A DNA stretch of 64,000 nt from Eumeta japonica (taxonomy: Eukaryota; Arthropoda; Insecta; Lepidoptera; Psychidae). The notes beneath the pieces are model-generated. The model had not been told where the DNA came from, searched no databases, and saw nothing but the letters and a program-made list of their open reading frames with translations. Shown piece by piece: positions 24,890-36,969 of this stretch. The stretch spans positions 744,001 to 808,000 of the forward strand of contig BGZK01000010.1 in assembly GCA_005406025.1 (NCBI GenBank), in the 5' to 3' direction. The number at the start of each line of letters is the position of its first letter. Within the stretch, counting starts at the first letter, position 1. A program made the translations under genes and the position numbers.

Positions 24890-25601
24890 AATAAAATTTA
24901 AATATATATATATATATATATATATAAGTTTTAAATTATAATAACCAATGCTTTACAAATTAAAATTTTAAAATTAATTTATAATAATAAACGAATAATT
25001 GTAAAATATTGCAACAACTAATCACGTTATGTCACGGGGAGAGTAACCGTAACATAAGAGAAATTTAAGGTACTCACAATATTGGTACAATCATTCTTGT
25101 AGGTATGATAGTGTGCGGTTACAGCAGTTGCAGACACGACCTGATGATTGCAGTTTGTGGCGCACGTAGTTCTCGATTGTTGGTTGAGCTGGCAATGGCT
25201 GAGAAGACCAGTACCCTTCGTCGATGATTTCCAATAGCTCTTCAAGTTCTGAGGTAGTGAGTGTTTGGGCTGAAAACAATATGATATTAGAGGATGTTCA
25301 GAGAGATTTTTACGAAGATTTTATGCAGGACGACGAATGTCCCCGAAGGCGATGTTTCTCGAAGAAACTTGCTATTCACGAAGAATGCTTTTCGTCTTCT
25401 TGAATTGACGGCGATCCTTTTAGTTTTTCCGGTATGTTAGCTTCTTTAGAGAGGCGCGGCGATCCTTCCGTTCAATTTCTTTACTTCGTTGGACTTGGGA
25501 TTCTTTTTCGCAAAGGTTTAGAAACCACCACAGGAATTCGCTGTGTCGATTTTAATTTTGATATCCCACTTCTGACACCAAAAATTTATTATATTCTCTT
25601 C
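24890..25601 (-). other. 5' leader with (AT)n tract and primer-binding site
   Basis: Untranslated leader between the 5' LTR and gag. A (TA)n tract occupies about 24904-24926. On the minus strand TGGTGTCAGAAGTGGGAT (25563-25580) looks like a tRNA primer-binding site but sits about 21 bases from the LTR edge rather than directly against it. I cannot name the tRNA without a search. Confidence 0.6.
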
Positions 25602-26175
25602 TGTTATATCCTCTTTACTTGTTTCGTAGCCCAAGTTAGGTGATCTACGAGTCTTTAATAAAATCCCTTTATTTATTTCAATGAATTACTTTATTTTAAA
25701 TTTAACATTACAATTATACGTTATAAATTAATACTAGGGATAGATGTTACTCGTAGCACGGTTATGCGTGGACTCTCTTGGAGTGAGGAGGCACCTCTGC
25801 TTATATAACAAATGATGGACAAAGAAGTCGCCGCAAGCCGTCGTCATGCGTCCTTCGTATGTCGATCTCGAACTGTCCATAAGTATTTAATTTATCACTT
25901 TGTTTTCATCTCTTGGAGGAAATCTATTTGGTGCTCTCGAGAGTCGGCATCCCTTTTAGGTAATGAATTACATATTCAGTGTCGACGTAAGCCGTCACCA
26001 TGCGTCTTGCGTACGTCGACCTAGAATTATCTATAAGCACTTAATTTATTAATTTGTTTTTGTAACAGAGAGTCTTTATAATATGGGTGGTACGTAATGT
26101 TTACAATATGGGTGGTACATAATGTTTACAATATATGTGGTACATAACGTTCACAAATATGTGTGGTACATAACA
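25602..26175 (-). repeat. 5' LTR of the gypsy element (574 bp)
   Basis: Same TGTTAT...ATAACA ends as the other LTR. As the upstream LTR in the sense direction, it would carry the promoter and transcription start for the minus-strand transcript. Confidence 0.95.
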
Positions 26176-26179
26176 ACGT
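26176..26179. repeat. Target-site duplication (right), ACGT
   Basis: Matches the ACGT at 17719-17722 next to the other LTR. Confidence 0.85.
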
Positions 26180-27208
26180 AAAGCCTGCTGAAGGCTGAAC
26201 ATGGTCAGTTAAACATGAAGTAAACTTGTTGTTCGTAATCTTATAATATGCTTATTATATTACAAGTAATGTTCTATTTCTAATGTTCTAAGTTCTATTC
26301 TTATTAATGGTTCAATTACATAAATACGTTTCTAGTGATATTTTTTTGAATAGACAATAATCATTATTGTCGGCGATCGATATTTTAGCGTATTAGTGTC
26401 TTAAATGTATCTATGTTATAAGAATGTAATGAAATGTAATCAACGTATAATGTAATTTTTTTCAAATAAATAAAATATCTGCTGTCGCCCCGTCTATTTC
26501 CTGTTGTGCAACCGCTACGCACTAATCGCGCTCGCCGTCGTGCGATGAAAAGTGCGGCCAAGTGTCACTGGTAGTTCAGTTCCGAATTGTACTCTGTGGC
26601 GCATGGTTGTGCTCACACCATCTATCACAAGCATAAATTCGTAACTAATTACGATAGCGATTACGCTACTTCGATACATTCTGTGTGCCGTGCTTTGTAC
26701 GTGTAGTGTTACATTTGCGGGGATACATGTGTGCGCGATCACGTATATCACGTATAGTGTAGTGTGTGCTGTTCCGGAGGCTCGCTTAAGTTGTTCGTGC
26801 TAATAAGAGTACTAATTGAGCTGGTGTTTAGTTCGAGATATAGCATAAGCGGCCACGCGGTCGCCGGTCAATTACGAGCGCGCGCCCGGCCGCCGGGCGT
26901 GCTCATGCTACCGCGCCCCTCGCTATAGGTGGTGACCACTAGCGTCAGTAGCGGTCGTTCACGCCTACGCGCGCTTTCGTTTTCGTTATCGGTATTTAAC
27001 GATTATTCGCGCGCTTATTTCGCTCGATTTTTTCACGTGTTATTATTGTGTGTTATTATTCGCGTATTTTTACTATTCATTTGATTGATCGAATTGATCA
27101 AACACTTGTTAGTTACAATTCTTTCACGTTCATAAATCATTATTTTGATCAAAATAATTATTTTAGTGGAGTGTAGTGTCACTATCCCAGTTATATAGTG
27201 TAACGGCC
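26180..27208. other. Possible 5' LTR/leader of the BEL/Pao relic
   Basis: AT-rich up to an AATAAA at about 26467, then GC-richer sequence (26480-27000) leading to the BEL/Pao coding remains. This profile would fit an LTR followed by a leader, but no second LTR was found downstream and no gene is visible. Confidence 0.3.
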
Positions 27209-30150
27209 ATGGATAAAACTCCCGGCCCCGAATGAGTCGGGGGCTTTATCGCCCAAAGAGGGCGCAAAAATCCTTGCCATTAGGTGAGTTGAAAAGCTCA
27301 TTTTTTAGTTCTTTAGAAAGTCAGAGCTATCCTGTACCAGCTGAAGCCAATAGTATCCTAAACGATGTAGAGTCTGCTTTTAGCGCTAGCAGTAGAGAAC
27401 AATCTCTCAGTCCGTCGGCCTGAAGCAGTAAACGCACATCAAGGACGATCTCGTCCGACGAGGGTTCGTAGCAATCCAATGCCACTGTTAAGAGTTCGGA
27501 CGAGGAGTAACAGGAGGATCTCTTATTTAAAGTCATCCAAAGGAAACGTAAGAGAATCGTCCGCCGTTTCGTAAAGTAAATAGTAAATGTAGCAATGAGT
27601 CTAGGGATAAAGATGGTCAAATTTATCAACTAACATTTTGGCGCGAAGCTCCCGAGTTACTAAGAGTATAGTCTTATATTCGGTATGAGATTTAGTCCGT
27701 ATTCGGCGATTCGAGTGTTAAATCAGCTTAACCATCAAATCAATCAGTCAGAAAAAGCGAAATATCCTGTGGCAACGCGTTTGCTTCGCTTTTCCGTTTA
27801 CATAGACGATATTTTAGGTGGAACGCACAGCAAGGCCGAAGCTAAGGAGCTTATGCTCGCTTTAACAAAATTATTATGTTCAGTATGCTTTGAACTAAGA
27901 AAGTGGACTTCAAACAGCTGTCGTCTGATATCCCTCATGATCATTTGGAGAAGCCGCATGTGTTCGATAATGTAGATGGACTTAGTTTAGTAAAAATTAT
28001 TGGTATACAATAGAAATATTCTAAAGATCAGTTTACTTATTATTGAAATTCACCAAACGATCCGACTTGTACGAAAAGAACAATTTTATCTGTCTTAGCT
28101 AGCACCTTTAATCCGCTAGGATGGATTACATCACTAATTGTTAATGCAAGGCTTATGGGCTCTAAGTATAGATTTGGACGTCGATCCTCCACAAGATATG
28201 GTAAAAAAATGGAATAGTTTATTAACAAATTTAACTTTTATAGAAAATATTAAAATTAGACGTTATTATTCATTAAAGGGAATACAACATTGTTCATTAC
28301 ACAGCTTGCGGATACGTCGGAAGCGGCGTATTGTGCTGTTATCTATTTGAGAGTAGTAGACTCTAGCGGTAGAGTGAAACTCTCATGATGATGGCTAAGT
28401 CACGAGTAGCACCAATCAAGTCTAAATTGACTATATCTAAACTTGAACATTGCTGCTCGCGACTTGTTATTAAAATTTTAAATAATGTTCTCTACATTGA
28501 AGTTCATGATACAGTGTGTTGGTCTGACAGTGCTATAGTTTGTTCTTGATTATGGACACCACCTCATCTCTTACAGACCTTTGAAGGAAATCGAGTGTCT
28601 CGTATAACTCACTGCGGTTTTAAAACAAAATTGAGACATTTGGCTTCACAAGTGAACCCAGCTGATATAATCAGCGTTGGATGTAATGGAGCAAAATTAT
28701 TAATGCACTATCTCTGGCGGGGACCGGAGTAGCTATAAAATACTAAGAAATTCTGGCTTCAAAGTTTAATCGATACGGAACATGATTTACCCACGCTGCG
28801 TAGAGTCAACAGTAGCACATGTGTGTGCTCATGAACTGAAATTTGATTTAATTGAAAAGTTCATTTTTTTGCCAAAATTAGTATCAATTGTGGATTACTG
28901 TTTAAGATTTTATGATAACCTAAAAAGTAAATGAAATAGAATTAAATTCAAATATCTTTCTGTATTAGAACGACGCATAGCTTTAAATTGTTTAGTGAAA
29001 CTGTTTCAAAGAGAATATTTTAAGACTGATTTAAAATCATTAAAAACGAATAAACAATGCCCAAAATCATTGCCCAGGCTTGTGTCCTTTGTAGATAAAT
29101 ATGGTATCGTTTGAGTTGGTAGCATACTTGAGCATTCGAGTTTTTCGTTTAGTAGAAAACATCCTTGTTTGTTGCCAAAATCTCACCATTTTACATGTTT
29201 CTTTATTGATTATTTTCACAAAATGCATTGTCACATTGGACCTGCGGCCTTACAGGGTATCATTCAACAACAATTTTGGATTTTGGTAGCACGTCAGGTA
29301 ATTAGGCATAGCTTATTTAAATGTATATTTTGCTTTAGAACTCGTGCAAAACCTGCCGTACCACCGATTTTCCAGCAGATCGTGTGACGGCTAACGTATT
29401 CAATACGGTTCAGATCGACTTCACTTGCCCATTTTTTGTAAAAACATCAAAATTACGGAGCGCTAAACTGTTGAATGCTTACCTGTGTGTTTTTGTTTGC
29501 TCTACGTCGAAGGGTGTACACCTACTAGTAGTTGGAAATTTAAGTAGTGAAGTATTTTTGGTGGCACTTACTCGATTCACTTCTAGGCGCGTGTTGCTCA
29601 TTAGGATTCGATCCGATTGCAGATCTAATTATGCAGGGACTAGTAAACATTTAAATGATGTACAAAAATTTCTATCAAATTCCAATATTCAATACTCGTT
29701 GTGTGATGAAACTTCTCAACGAGGAATAAAGAGGTTTTGTAAAATCAGCAAAATCTTTGCTTTCGCGTATTGTAGGGGATAAAAATTGATATACGAGAAG
29801 TTTCAACTGTATTTGCTCGTACCGAGGCCGTATTGAACTCGCGCCCATTGTGTCCTTTGTCACATGATTCAAACGACTTTGATATTTTGACACAAGCTCG
29901 TGTGTTGATTTGAAAATCTTTATTGGCGGTTCCGGACTACGATTGGGATGAAACTTCCTTGTCCCGCTTAGCAACATTTCTGGCGCAAATGGAGTAATCT
30001 ATATCTTTATCAAACCCTCAAATGCGCAATAAATGGTTTTCGGATGCAAATCTTCCTAAAGTGGGAGATTTGGTACTGATTAAGGAAGATAACCTAACTT
30101 CCCTTATATGGAGACGCGGACGTATTTTGTCGTTTGCGAATAGATACTAA
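27209..30150 (+). pseudogene. BEL/Pao retrotransposon gag-pol relic
   Basis: Plus-strand remains of a BEL/Pao polyprotein. RT is recognisable from FSVYIDDILGG (YIDDI at 27799-27813) and CFELRKWTSN. The post-RT region reads FNPLGWIT (about 28105-28130). RNase H-like sequence reads DTSEAAYCAVIYLRVVDSSG, then AKSRVAPIKSKLTIS (about 28310-28430). Integrase zinc and core domains follow at 29160-29780: FIDYFHKMHCHIGPAALQ, IQQQFWILVARQVI, then VQIDFTCPFFVKTSKLRSAK. The end reads VGDLVLIKEDNLTSLIWRRGRI (about 30057-30125). The gag part is short and most of the N-terminus is missing. Many frameshifts and stops; not functional. Confidence 0.82.
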
Positions 30151-30159
30151 TTTATTTAT

Positions 30160-31310
30160 TTAAGCCCTTTTATTCTGGGATTAGGGATGATGTACATGTT
30201 TGTGTCATTCGTATCTTATAAAATATCTCTAATCTCAGTGTGCCTCTTGGCATGGGCCTCCTCCAACAATTTCCACTGTGGTCTGTCCTGAGTTTACCCG
30301 TCTTCACCTTGGATCAGCAGTGATTTTAATGTCGTCCTCCCATCTTATACACTGTCTTCCACTGCTTCTCTTCCCATCTCTTGGGCACCATTCTGAAACT
30401 GCCTTACACCATTTCCCTTCCTTGTCACACATCATGTGTCCAGTCCATCTCCACTTTTGCTGGTCGATGCGTAGTAGGATATCAGTAAGTTTGGTTTTCA
30501 TCCTGATGTCAGTATTTCTAGCTCTGTCTTGACGTTTTGTCCCTGCTATGCTGTGCTCCATTGCTCTTTGACATTTGGCAAGTTTGTTTCTTAAGGATTT
30601 GGTGAGTGCCAATGTTTTACACCGGTAAGTTAAGCATGGAAGGATGCACGTGTTGAAAGTTTTTCTTTTCAGTGTTATGTCCAGGTCCTGTGACTTCATG
30701 ATTTCCTTAAGTGACCAGTATTTCTTCCAGCCATTAGCAATCCTTGTATTTATTTCTTTAGTTATTAAGTCTTTTGGAGAAATAAGCTGGCCCAGCTATG
30801 TACATTCATTGACAAACTCTAAGGTCGCTGTTCGACAAACTGTAAGGTCGCAGTTCACTGTAATGTCTACCTTAATTGAATTGGTCATTATTTTGGTCTT
30901 AGTAAGGTTCATTTTCAGTCCAGCTGTCTCACTTTCCTTGCTAAAGCTTTATATTATTTGTTCCAAAATTTCTGGCTTTTCTTCAAAAAGTACTAGGTCG
31001 TCCGAAAATCTGAGATGGTTCAACCTCGATCCGTTTATGTTCAAACCAAAGCCCTCCCAGTTCAGGTTGTGGAAGATGTTTTCAAGAACTACTGAAAACA
31101 TTTTTGGCAATGAGGGGTCTCCTTGTCGGACTCCTCTTTTTATTGGAAAATCTTTTCCCAGTGTTTCGAGTTATATGCTGGCCTGACTGTGCACATAGGT
31201 TTTTTTTGGTAATGTTAATGTAACTAGCGGGTATCCCTTGGTATTCTAGAGTGTTCCATATGTAGCTATGGCTCAAGCTATCGAAGGCTTTGGCGTAATC
31301 TATGAATAGA
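30160..31310 (-). pseudogene. RTE-like non-LTR retrotransposon, 5'-truncated
   Basis: Minus-strand RT C-terminal half. From 31310 one reads the end of the AKAFDSLSHSYIWNTLEYQGIP block. RGVRQGDPLSPKMFS follows around 31085-31130, then HLRFSDDLVLFEE with FSDD at 30997-31008. The C-terminal domain (30304-30699) contains WRWTGHMMCDKEGKWCKAV and WCPRDGKRSSGRQ..RWEDDI, a signature of RTE-type endonuclease-RT proteins common in insects. The endonuclease and the first half of RT are absent, as expected of incomplete target-primed insertion. Several stops are present. Confidence 0.82.
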
Positions 31311-32016
31311 CACTTAATTTTACTATTATTAATAGTTCATTTATACTATATATATGATTTTTTTTAGTATTTAGTTGTGGTTTATTTTTACTTTTCATAT
31401 GTGTTACGATAGATAAAGGCTGTAGCCTTTGTCGAGCGGGGATATGTTTAATATTGCTTACACATAGTTCAAGCCACATAAACATTTATATTTATGTATA
31501 TTATTATCTATTATGTGTATATGTTTCCTTGCCTACTACCTTTTGTTGTTGGCGGGGCGATAGGTATCACAAGAGAAATAGGTAATTATCAATGTGTATG
31601 ATGTGTAAAACGCTTGTGCGGTTAAAATAAAGTAAGAAACCAAACTGTGTGGTGCCGCGTTTTTAAGTTTCGAGGAGACTACTATACACTAATGAATGAG
31701 ATTTTGTGTTGGGCAATAACTTGAAATTAACACTCTCGCTCGGATTATTACTTGATACTGCGTCGTGCAGATCAGAGTAATTTGTCGTGCTGCTGTTGAC
31801 GTTGATTTTCTCTTATCGCTAACCTCTAATTTTATTCTTAAGACCTAAAAAATAGTACACCTGTTAAAAATTCACACGTGAGCAGTTATGAAAAACCGTT
31901 TTCTATGCGCTTTATGTATTGAGTATCGTTATAATTATCAAATTTTTAACTATTTCACTAAAGGCTATAGTAAAGTAGGTTTTGTAAAGAGAAACCCATT
32001 TATAAGACATAACTAA
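31311..32016. other. No recognised gene
   Basis: AT-rich sequence between the RTE-like and Helitron elements. A GC-richer strip at 31540-31680 could be the remains of another repeat, but it has no matching partner in this window. Confidence 0.35.
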
Positions 32017-32218
32017 TCATTATATATAATAAAACTAAGTTGATAAAATGTGCGTGCCGATAAAACTTAAAAAGGAGTCCCAGCACGATAAAGGGACTTA
32101 TATAGTGTGATAGCCCTTTATTCCCCCTCGAACAAGAAAGTTCCCGTTTTAATCTAAAGGGTGTATCTTTAAAGATATAAGGGCTTTTCAACCCTTCAAC
32201 TTGGAAAGTAAGTGTAGT

Positions 32219-32310
32219 AGCGCCATCTGTTGTCGAGTAGTTGAACTTCATTCATTGTCCAAAGTGGCGCCATCTGTTGTCGAATAGTTGAATTTTATTC
32301 ATTGTAAACA
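32219..32310 (+). repeat. Two tandem ~45-bp units in the Helitron leader
   Basis: The block GCGCCATCTGTTGTCGA-TAGTTGAA followed by a TTCATTGT block appears twice in a row, at 32220 and 32267. The second copy is slightly diverged. Non-coding, upstream of the Rep-helicase gene. Confidence 0.85.
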
Positions 32311-32453
32311 ATACGGACTTAAAAGAACGATTAGGGAATTTTCTCGAATATCCTAGCGCCAACTTTCTCGAATATCCTAGAGCCTAGCTTTCTGAATATA
32401 TAAGAGCCCGGTGTCACCCGCCAAAGTTAGTTCGATTTGAAAAGCGAAACAAG

Positions 32454-32640
32454 CGATTTCGAAACGAAAAAGAAAGAAGTTATCTGTGTGTGAGCCTTTA
32501 TTTTAAAGTATCACCTGTGAGTATTTTAATAGTGTGTTTAATTAATTCTCGATTTCGAAGTGAAGAAGAAAAAGTTATCTGTGAGCCTTTATTGTGAAAT
32601 ATCAAATGTGAGTATTTTTAATAGTGTATTTAATTAATTC
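32454..32640 (+). repeat. Two tandem ~95-bp units upstream of the Rep-helicase ORF
   Basis: A unit containing GATTTCGAA, GAAGAAAAAGTTATCTGTG, GAGCCTTTATT and a TGTGAGTATTTTAATAGTGT block occurs twice. It lies in the leader and probably in transcribed, spliced sequence: TTTACAG at 32847-32853 precedes the ATG. Confidence 0.8.
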
Positions 32641-32859
32641 TAATGGTTTTTTTTTTATTTTCTTTTAATTGTAATTTCCTTAACTTTCAAGTAGTCGCGC
32701 GGCGTTGAATCGATGCCTTCTATATACTTTGGCCGTAAACAAAATATCCCGCGACCGCTTGAAGATTAAATATTTTTCTTTGTCTCAACGTGCTCCACGT
32801 TTACGTAACAATATATTTGTCTATAAAATGTTTATTTAATTTATATTTTACAGAATACA

Positions 32860-35800
32860 ATGCCTAGACGTAAAAGAGGTGATCTTGCCAGTTCTGCAGC
32901 GAAACGGTGAAAACAAAAAGAAAATCGAAGAAATGAAACGGAAGAAGAGCGCGAAGCACGTTCACAAAATCAACGAACCAGAATGAGCACCCTGAGAAGC
33001 GGAAAAAGCGAAGAAAGAAAAGAAAATAAAAGTATTGAAGAATCGAGAATTTTAAAAGATAATCTAACAAAGGAAGCATTCCACTACGAACCGACGAAGA
33101 AATATTACGATCATAAATATGTTGTGATCGGAAAAATGAATAACATTTGTCAATTTTGCCACGCGAAGAAATTCAGTAAAGAAACACCAGGTCTCTGTTG
33201 CATGAATGGAAAAATTCACCACTGGAAGCACCTCCACAGGAATTTCTACATTACATGACCGGGGAAACACCAGAATCTAAACACTTTCTTCAAAATATAA
33301 GATCATACAACTCCTGCTTTCAAATGACTTCTTTCGATGTTACTTCGACTGGCACTAATAGAGACAAATTTGAATATGTATTTTCAATTCAAGGGCAAAT
33401 TTATCACAAAATTGGATCGTTACTACCAATGCCTAACGATGACTATAAATTTCTGCAAGTATATTTCATCGGAAATGAAAAACGAAATTGATCAACGATG
33501 TACAAATTTTATTGGATTGAAACGCGAAATAATCCAAGATGTACAGAGGATCTTACACAAATACAATCAACTGATTTATATATTCAAAACAACACTAGAC
33601 CGCATGATTTCTGATGACTATAAAATTGTAATTCGAGCCGATAAAAGACCACGTGGAGAACATGAACGTAGATTTAATGCACCTCAGATAGATGAAGTCG
33701 CTGTCGTAATTGTGGACAATGAAAATACAAGCCGTGACATAATTGTACAACGAAGAAGAAAAGGACTACAACGCATTGCAGAGACACACCGTTCATATGA
33801 TGCTCTTCAATATCCGTTAATATTTCTGCACGGAGAGGATGGTTATCATTTCAATATAAAACAAATTCATCCTAAAAACGGCATAGAAACAAACAAAAAA
33901 GTCACTTCCAAGGAGTTCTATGCTTACCGCTTAATGATCAGAGACAATGAAGTATACAATCACATTCTCAACACTCGCCGTTTATTCCAACAATTTCTGG
34001 TAGATATGTACGCAAAATAGAAGCAGAACGGATGCTTTACATAAGACTGAATCAGAAGAAACTACGCACAGAAGAATACATCCACCTTCGAGATGCGATC
34101 GTAAATGACGGCAATATTGACGATATTGGAACAATGGTAATCTTACCCTCATCATACATAGGAAGTCCAAGACATATGCACGAATATACTCAAGATGCCA
34201 TGACCTACGTAAGAAAATATGGACGACCTGATCTCTTCATAACATTTACATGCAACTCATCATGGCCAGAAATCAAAGAACAACTAAAATACGGACAAAC
34301 CTCCATGGATCGACACGACATAATAGCCCGAGTTTTCGACAAAACAAATAAGATTTATTGAAGTCATCACAAAATACCACATCTTTGGAACCGTTAGATG
34401 CTGGATGTATACAATCGAGTGGCAAAACGAGGATTACCTCACTCACACAATCTCATATGGCTACACGATAAAATTTATCCCACGGATATCGACAAAATCA
34501 TCCAAGCTGAATTTCCCAATCCACAAAATGATCCGGAACTATACAACATAGTAGTGAAAACATGATTCACGGACCATGTGGACCATTAAACCTCAATGCG
34601 CCATGCATGAGTGATGGAAAATGTACAAAAAATATCCAAACCATACTTGGACGATACAAAAACTGAAGATGACGGCTATCCCAAATATAGAAGACGATCA
34701 CCGAAAACGGTGGCTTCACAGCAAAAATACGACTACAAGGCAGAGACGAACTGGAAATAGATAATCAATGGGTAGTACCATATAACCCACTACTTTCCAA
34801 AATGTTCCAAGCACACATAAACGTTGAATATTGCAATTCAGTAAAATCTATTAAATATATATGTAAGTACGTAAACAAAGGTAGTGATATGGCAGTATTT
34901 CAAATAGTCCAAAATAGCGAACAAAATAATAGAAATGATGAAATCCTCATGTACCAAATGGGAAGATATATCAACAGTAACGAAGCAGCGTGGAGGATTT
35001 TAGTTTTCCCATACACGAACGCGAACCAGCTGTGCAACATCTAGCAGTACATTTGGAGAATGGACAGAGAGTTTACTTCACAAAAGACTCGGCTAGAAAA
35101 ATTGCAAGCGAACCACCTCAGAACACAACATTAACAGCTTTTTTCCAACTTTGCCAAACGGATCCATTCGCAAAGACGTTACTGTATGTCGACGTCCCTA
35201 TTTATTATACGTGGGACAAAACAAGGAAAATATTTCAACGACGAAAACAAGGAATGCCAGAAGAGGGTCATCCAGAAATAATGAAAACTAACGCAATAGG
35301 TCGAGTATACACTGTACATCCAAACAATGCCGAATGTTTCTATCTCCGAATGTTGTTACATGAAATACGGGGACCAACAAATTTCACAGATCTCAGGACT
35401 ATCGACGGGTACATATACCACACTTACAGAGAAGCATGTCAACGTTTAGGATTATTGGAAAACGATAACCACTGGGAATTAACACTACAAGAAGCCACAC
35501 TCACAGCTTCAGCTGAACAAATTCGAAAGTTATTCGCCATAATTCTAACAACATGTAACCCATCAAACCCAAAACAGCTAATACAGCGGCAGAAATACGT
35601 GCTGAAAAACACATCGCACTGGCACTAGCATCATCCGGCATTACAGCCACACTTATGGAAGGAGGACGAACTGCCCATTCTGCCTTACAACTACCGTTGA
35701 ATATAGCCGAACAACAATTTCCGGTATATAAAATCTCAGGAACATCTGGACGGGGTCAACTTCTAAAACATGCTAAAATTATCTTCTGGGATGAATGCAC

Positions 35801-36825
35801 CATGGCCCATAAAAAATCACTAGAAGCCATGGACAGAACATTACAAGAATTGCGAAAAAACTCTAAATTAATGGGAGGAGCTCTACTCATACTCTCAGGA
35901 GATTTTCGACAAACACTTCCAGTTATTCCCAAATCAACACCAGCAGACGAGATCAATGCATGCTTAAAAAAGTCACATCTCTGGCCAAAAGTACAAATAC
36001 TGCAATTATCAAAAAACATGAGGGTTGAATTATCAAAAGATGAAACAGCAGCACATTTTGCTAAAATACTTTTACAAATAGGCGAAGGTACATATCCTAC
36101 TGATCAAACGACCGGCCTTATTGAACTCAATAGTGATTTCTGTAACATAGCCACTACTGAAAACGAACTAATCGACAAAATTTATCCAAATATTATTCAA
36201 AACTATACCAACGTAGAGTGGTTATTTCAAAGAGCAATTTTGGCCACTAAAAATAATATTGTTGACGATATCAATTTTAATATTCTAAAGAAAATACCTG
36301 GTGAAGAGAAAGTAGAGAAATCGATCGACACGATGGTATCCATTGAAAAAAGTGTCAACTTTCCTACTGAATTTCTAAACTCTTTACAAGTACCAGGAAT
36401 GCCATTACACTGCCTTCGTCTGAAAATTGGATCTCCAATCATACTACTCAGAAATCTCAACTCCCCAAAACTATGTAATGGAACGAGGATGATCGTAAAA
36501 CAGCTATCGAATAATGTCATTGAAGCTGAACTTATTTCCGGAAAGAACAAAGGACACAGTATTTATACCTAGAATACCACTGATCTCTTCTGAATTGCCA
36601 TTTCAATTTAAAAGATTGCAGTTTCCAATTAAATTAGCCTTTGGTTTTACAATTAACAAAGCGCAGGGGCAAACTTTAAAATATTGTGGCATCAACCTCA
36701 AAGAATCCTGCTTCTCTCACGGTCAGCTATACGTAGCTTGCTCAAGAGTAGGAAGTTCGAAAAATTTATATATATATACTCCGGACAATAAAATGAAAAA
36801 TGTTGTTTATAAACAAGTAGTGTAA
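32860..36825 (+). pseudogene. Helitron Rep-helicase (RepHel), broken, helicase motif I deleted
   Basis: The protein nicks and unwinds DNA for rolling-circle transposition. The ATG at 32860 follows a splice-acceptor-like TTTACAG. A stop at 32908 and several frameshifts follow. Conserved pieces in order: the Helitron-like N-terminal domain (33300-34020), the rolling-circle HUH motif as GLPHSHNLIW (HSH at 34440-34448), the catalytic YICKYVNK motif (Tyr codons 34856 and 34868), then a PIF1-type helicase with ASSGITATLMEGGRTAHSAL, WDECTMAH, GDFRQTLPV, FGFTINKAQGQT and YVACSRVGSSKN (up to 36825). The Walker A loop that should precede ASSG is missing; a deletion junction lies near 35575. Confidence 0.85.
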
Positions 36826-36941
36826 ATAATGAGAAAATGTGAATACATGTAAATATAAAAAATGTTTTCAAAATATATTTTTTACTTTTTACGTCATAGT
36901 ATGTTTTTTTATTTCGTCTACCACGTAATCTCATATCAACT

Positions 36942-36969
36942 CCCGAGCGAAGCCGGGTATCATAGCTAG
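36942..36969 (+). repeat. Helitron 3' hairpin and CTAG terminus
   Basis: A short stem CCCG/CGGG with an eight-base loop, then TATCATAG and terminal CTAG. This is the transposition terminator expected of Helitrons. Confidence 0.8.

Larger units (their letters stand above)
17723..26175 (-). mobile_element. Ty3/gypsy endogenous retroelement with F-like env, complete between LTRs
   Basis: A full-structure LTR element on the minus strand. The order in its sense direction is 5' LTR (25602-26175), primer-binding site, gag, protease, RT, RNase H, integrase, env, polypurine tract and 3' LTR (17723-18288). LTR ends are TGTTAT...ATAACA, and an ACGT target duplication flanks both. The LTRs differ by only four small indels (8 bp in total) and very few substitutions, indicating a fairly recent insertion. 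Even so, protease, RT, integrase and env are all damaged. The gene order and env place it near insect errantiviruses; the three-knuckle gag is unusual for that group. Confidence 0.92.
32017..36969 (+). mobile_element. Autonomous-type Helitron with both termini (about 4.95 kb)
   Basis: A rolling-circle transposon. The left end is TC (32017-32018) preceded by A, followed by a TTATATATAATAAAACTAAG-type start common in insect Helitrons. The right end is CTAG (36966-36969) followed by T, with a CCCG...CGGG hairpin at 36942-36957 about nine bases before it. Insertion between A and T without target duplication fits the mechanism. Inside are duplicated leader segments and a Rep-helicase gene (32860-36825) that is frameshifted and partly deleted. 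Confidence 0.85.
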
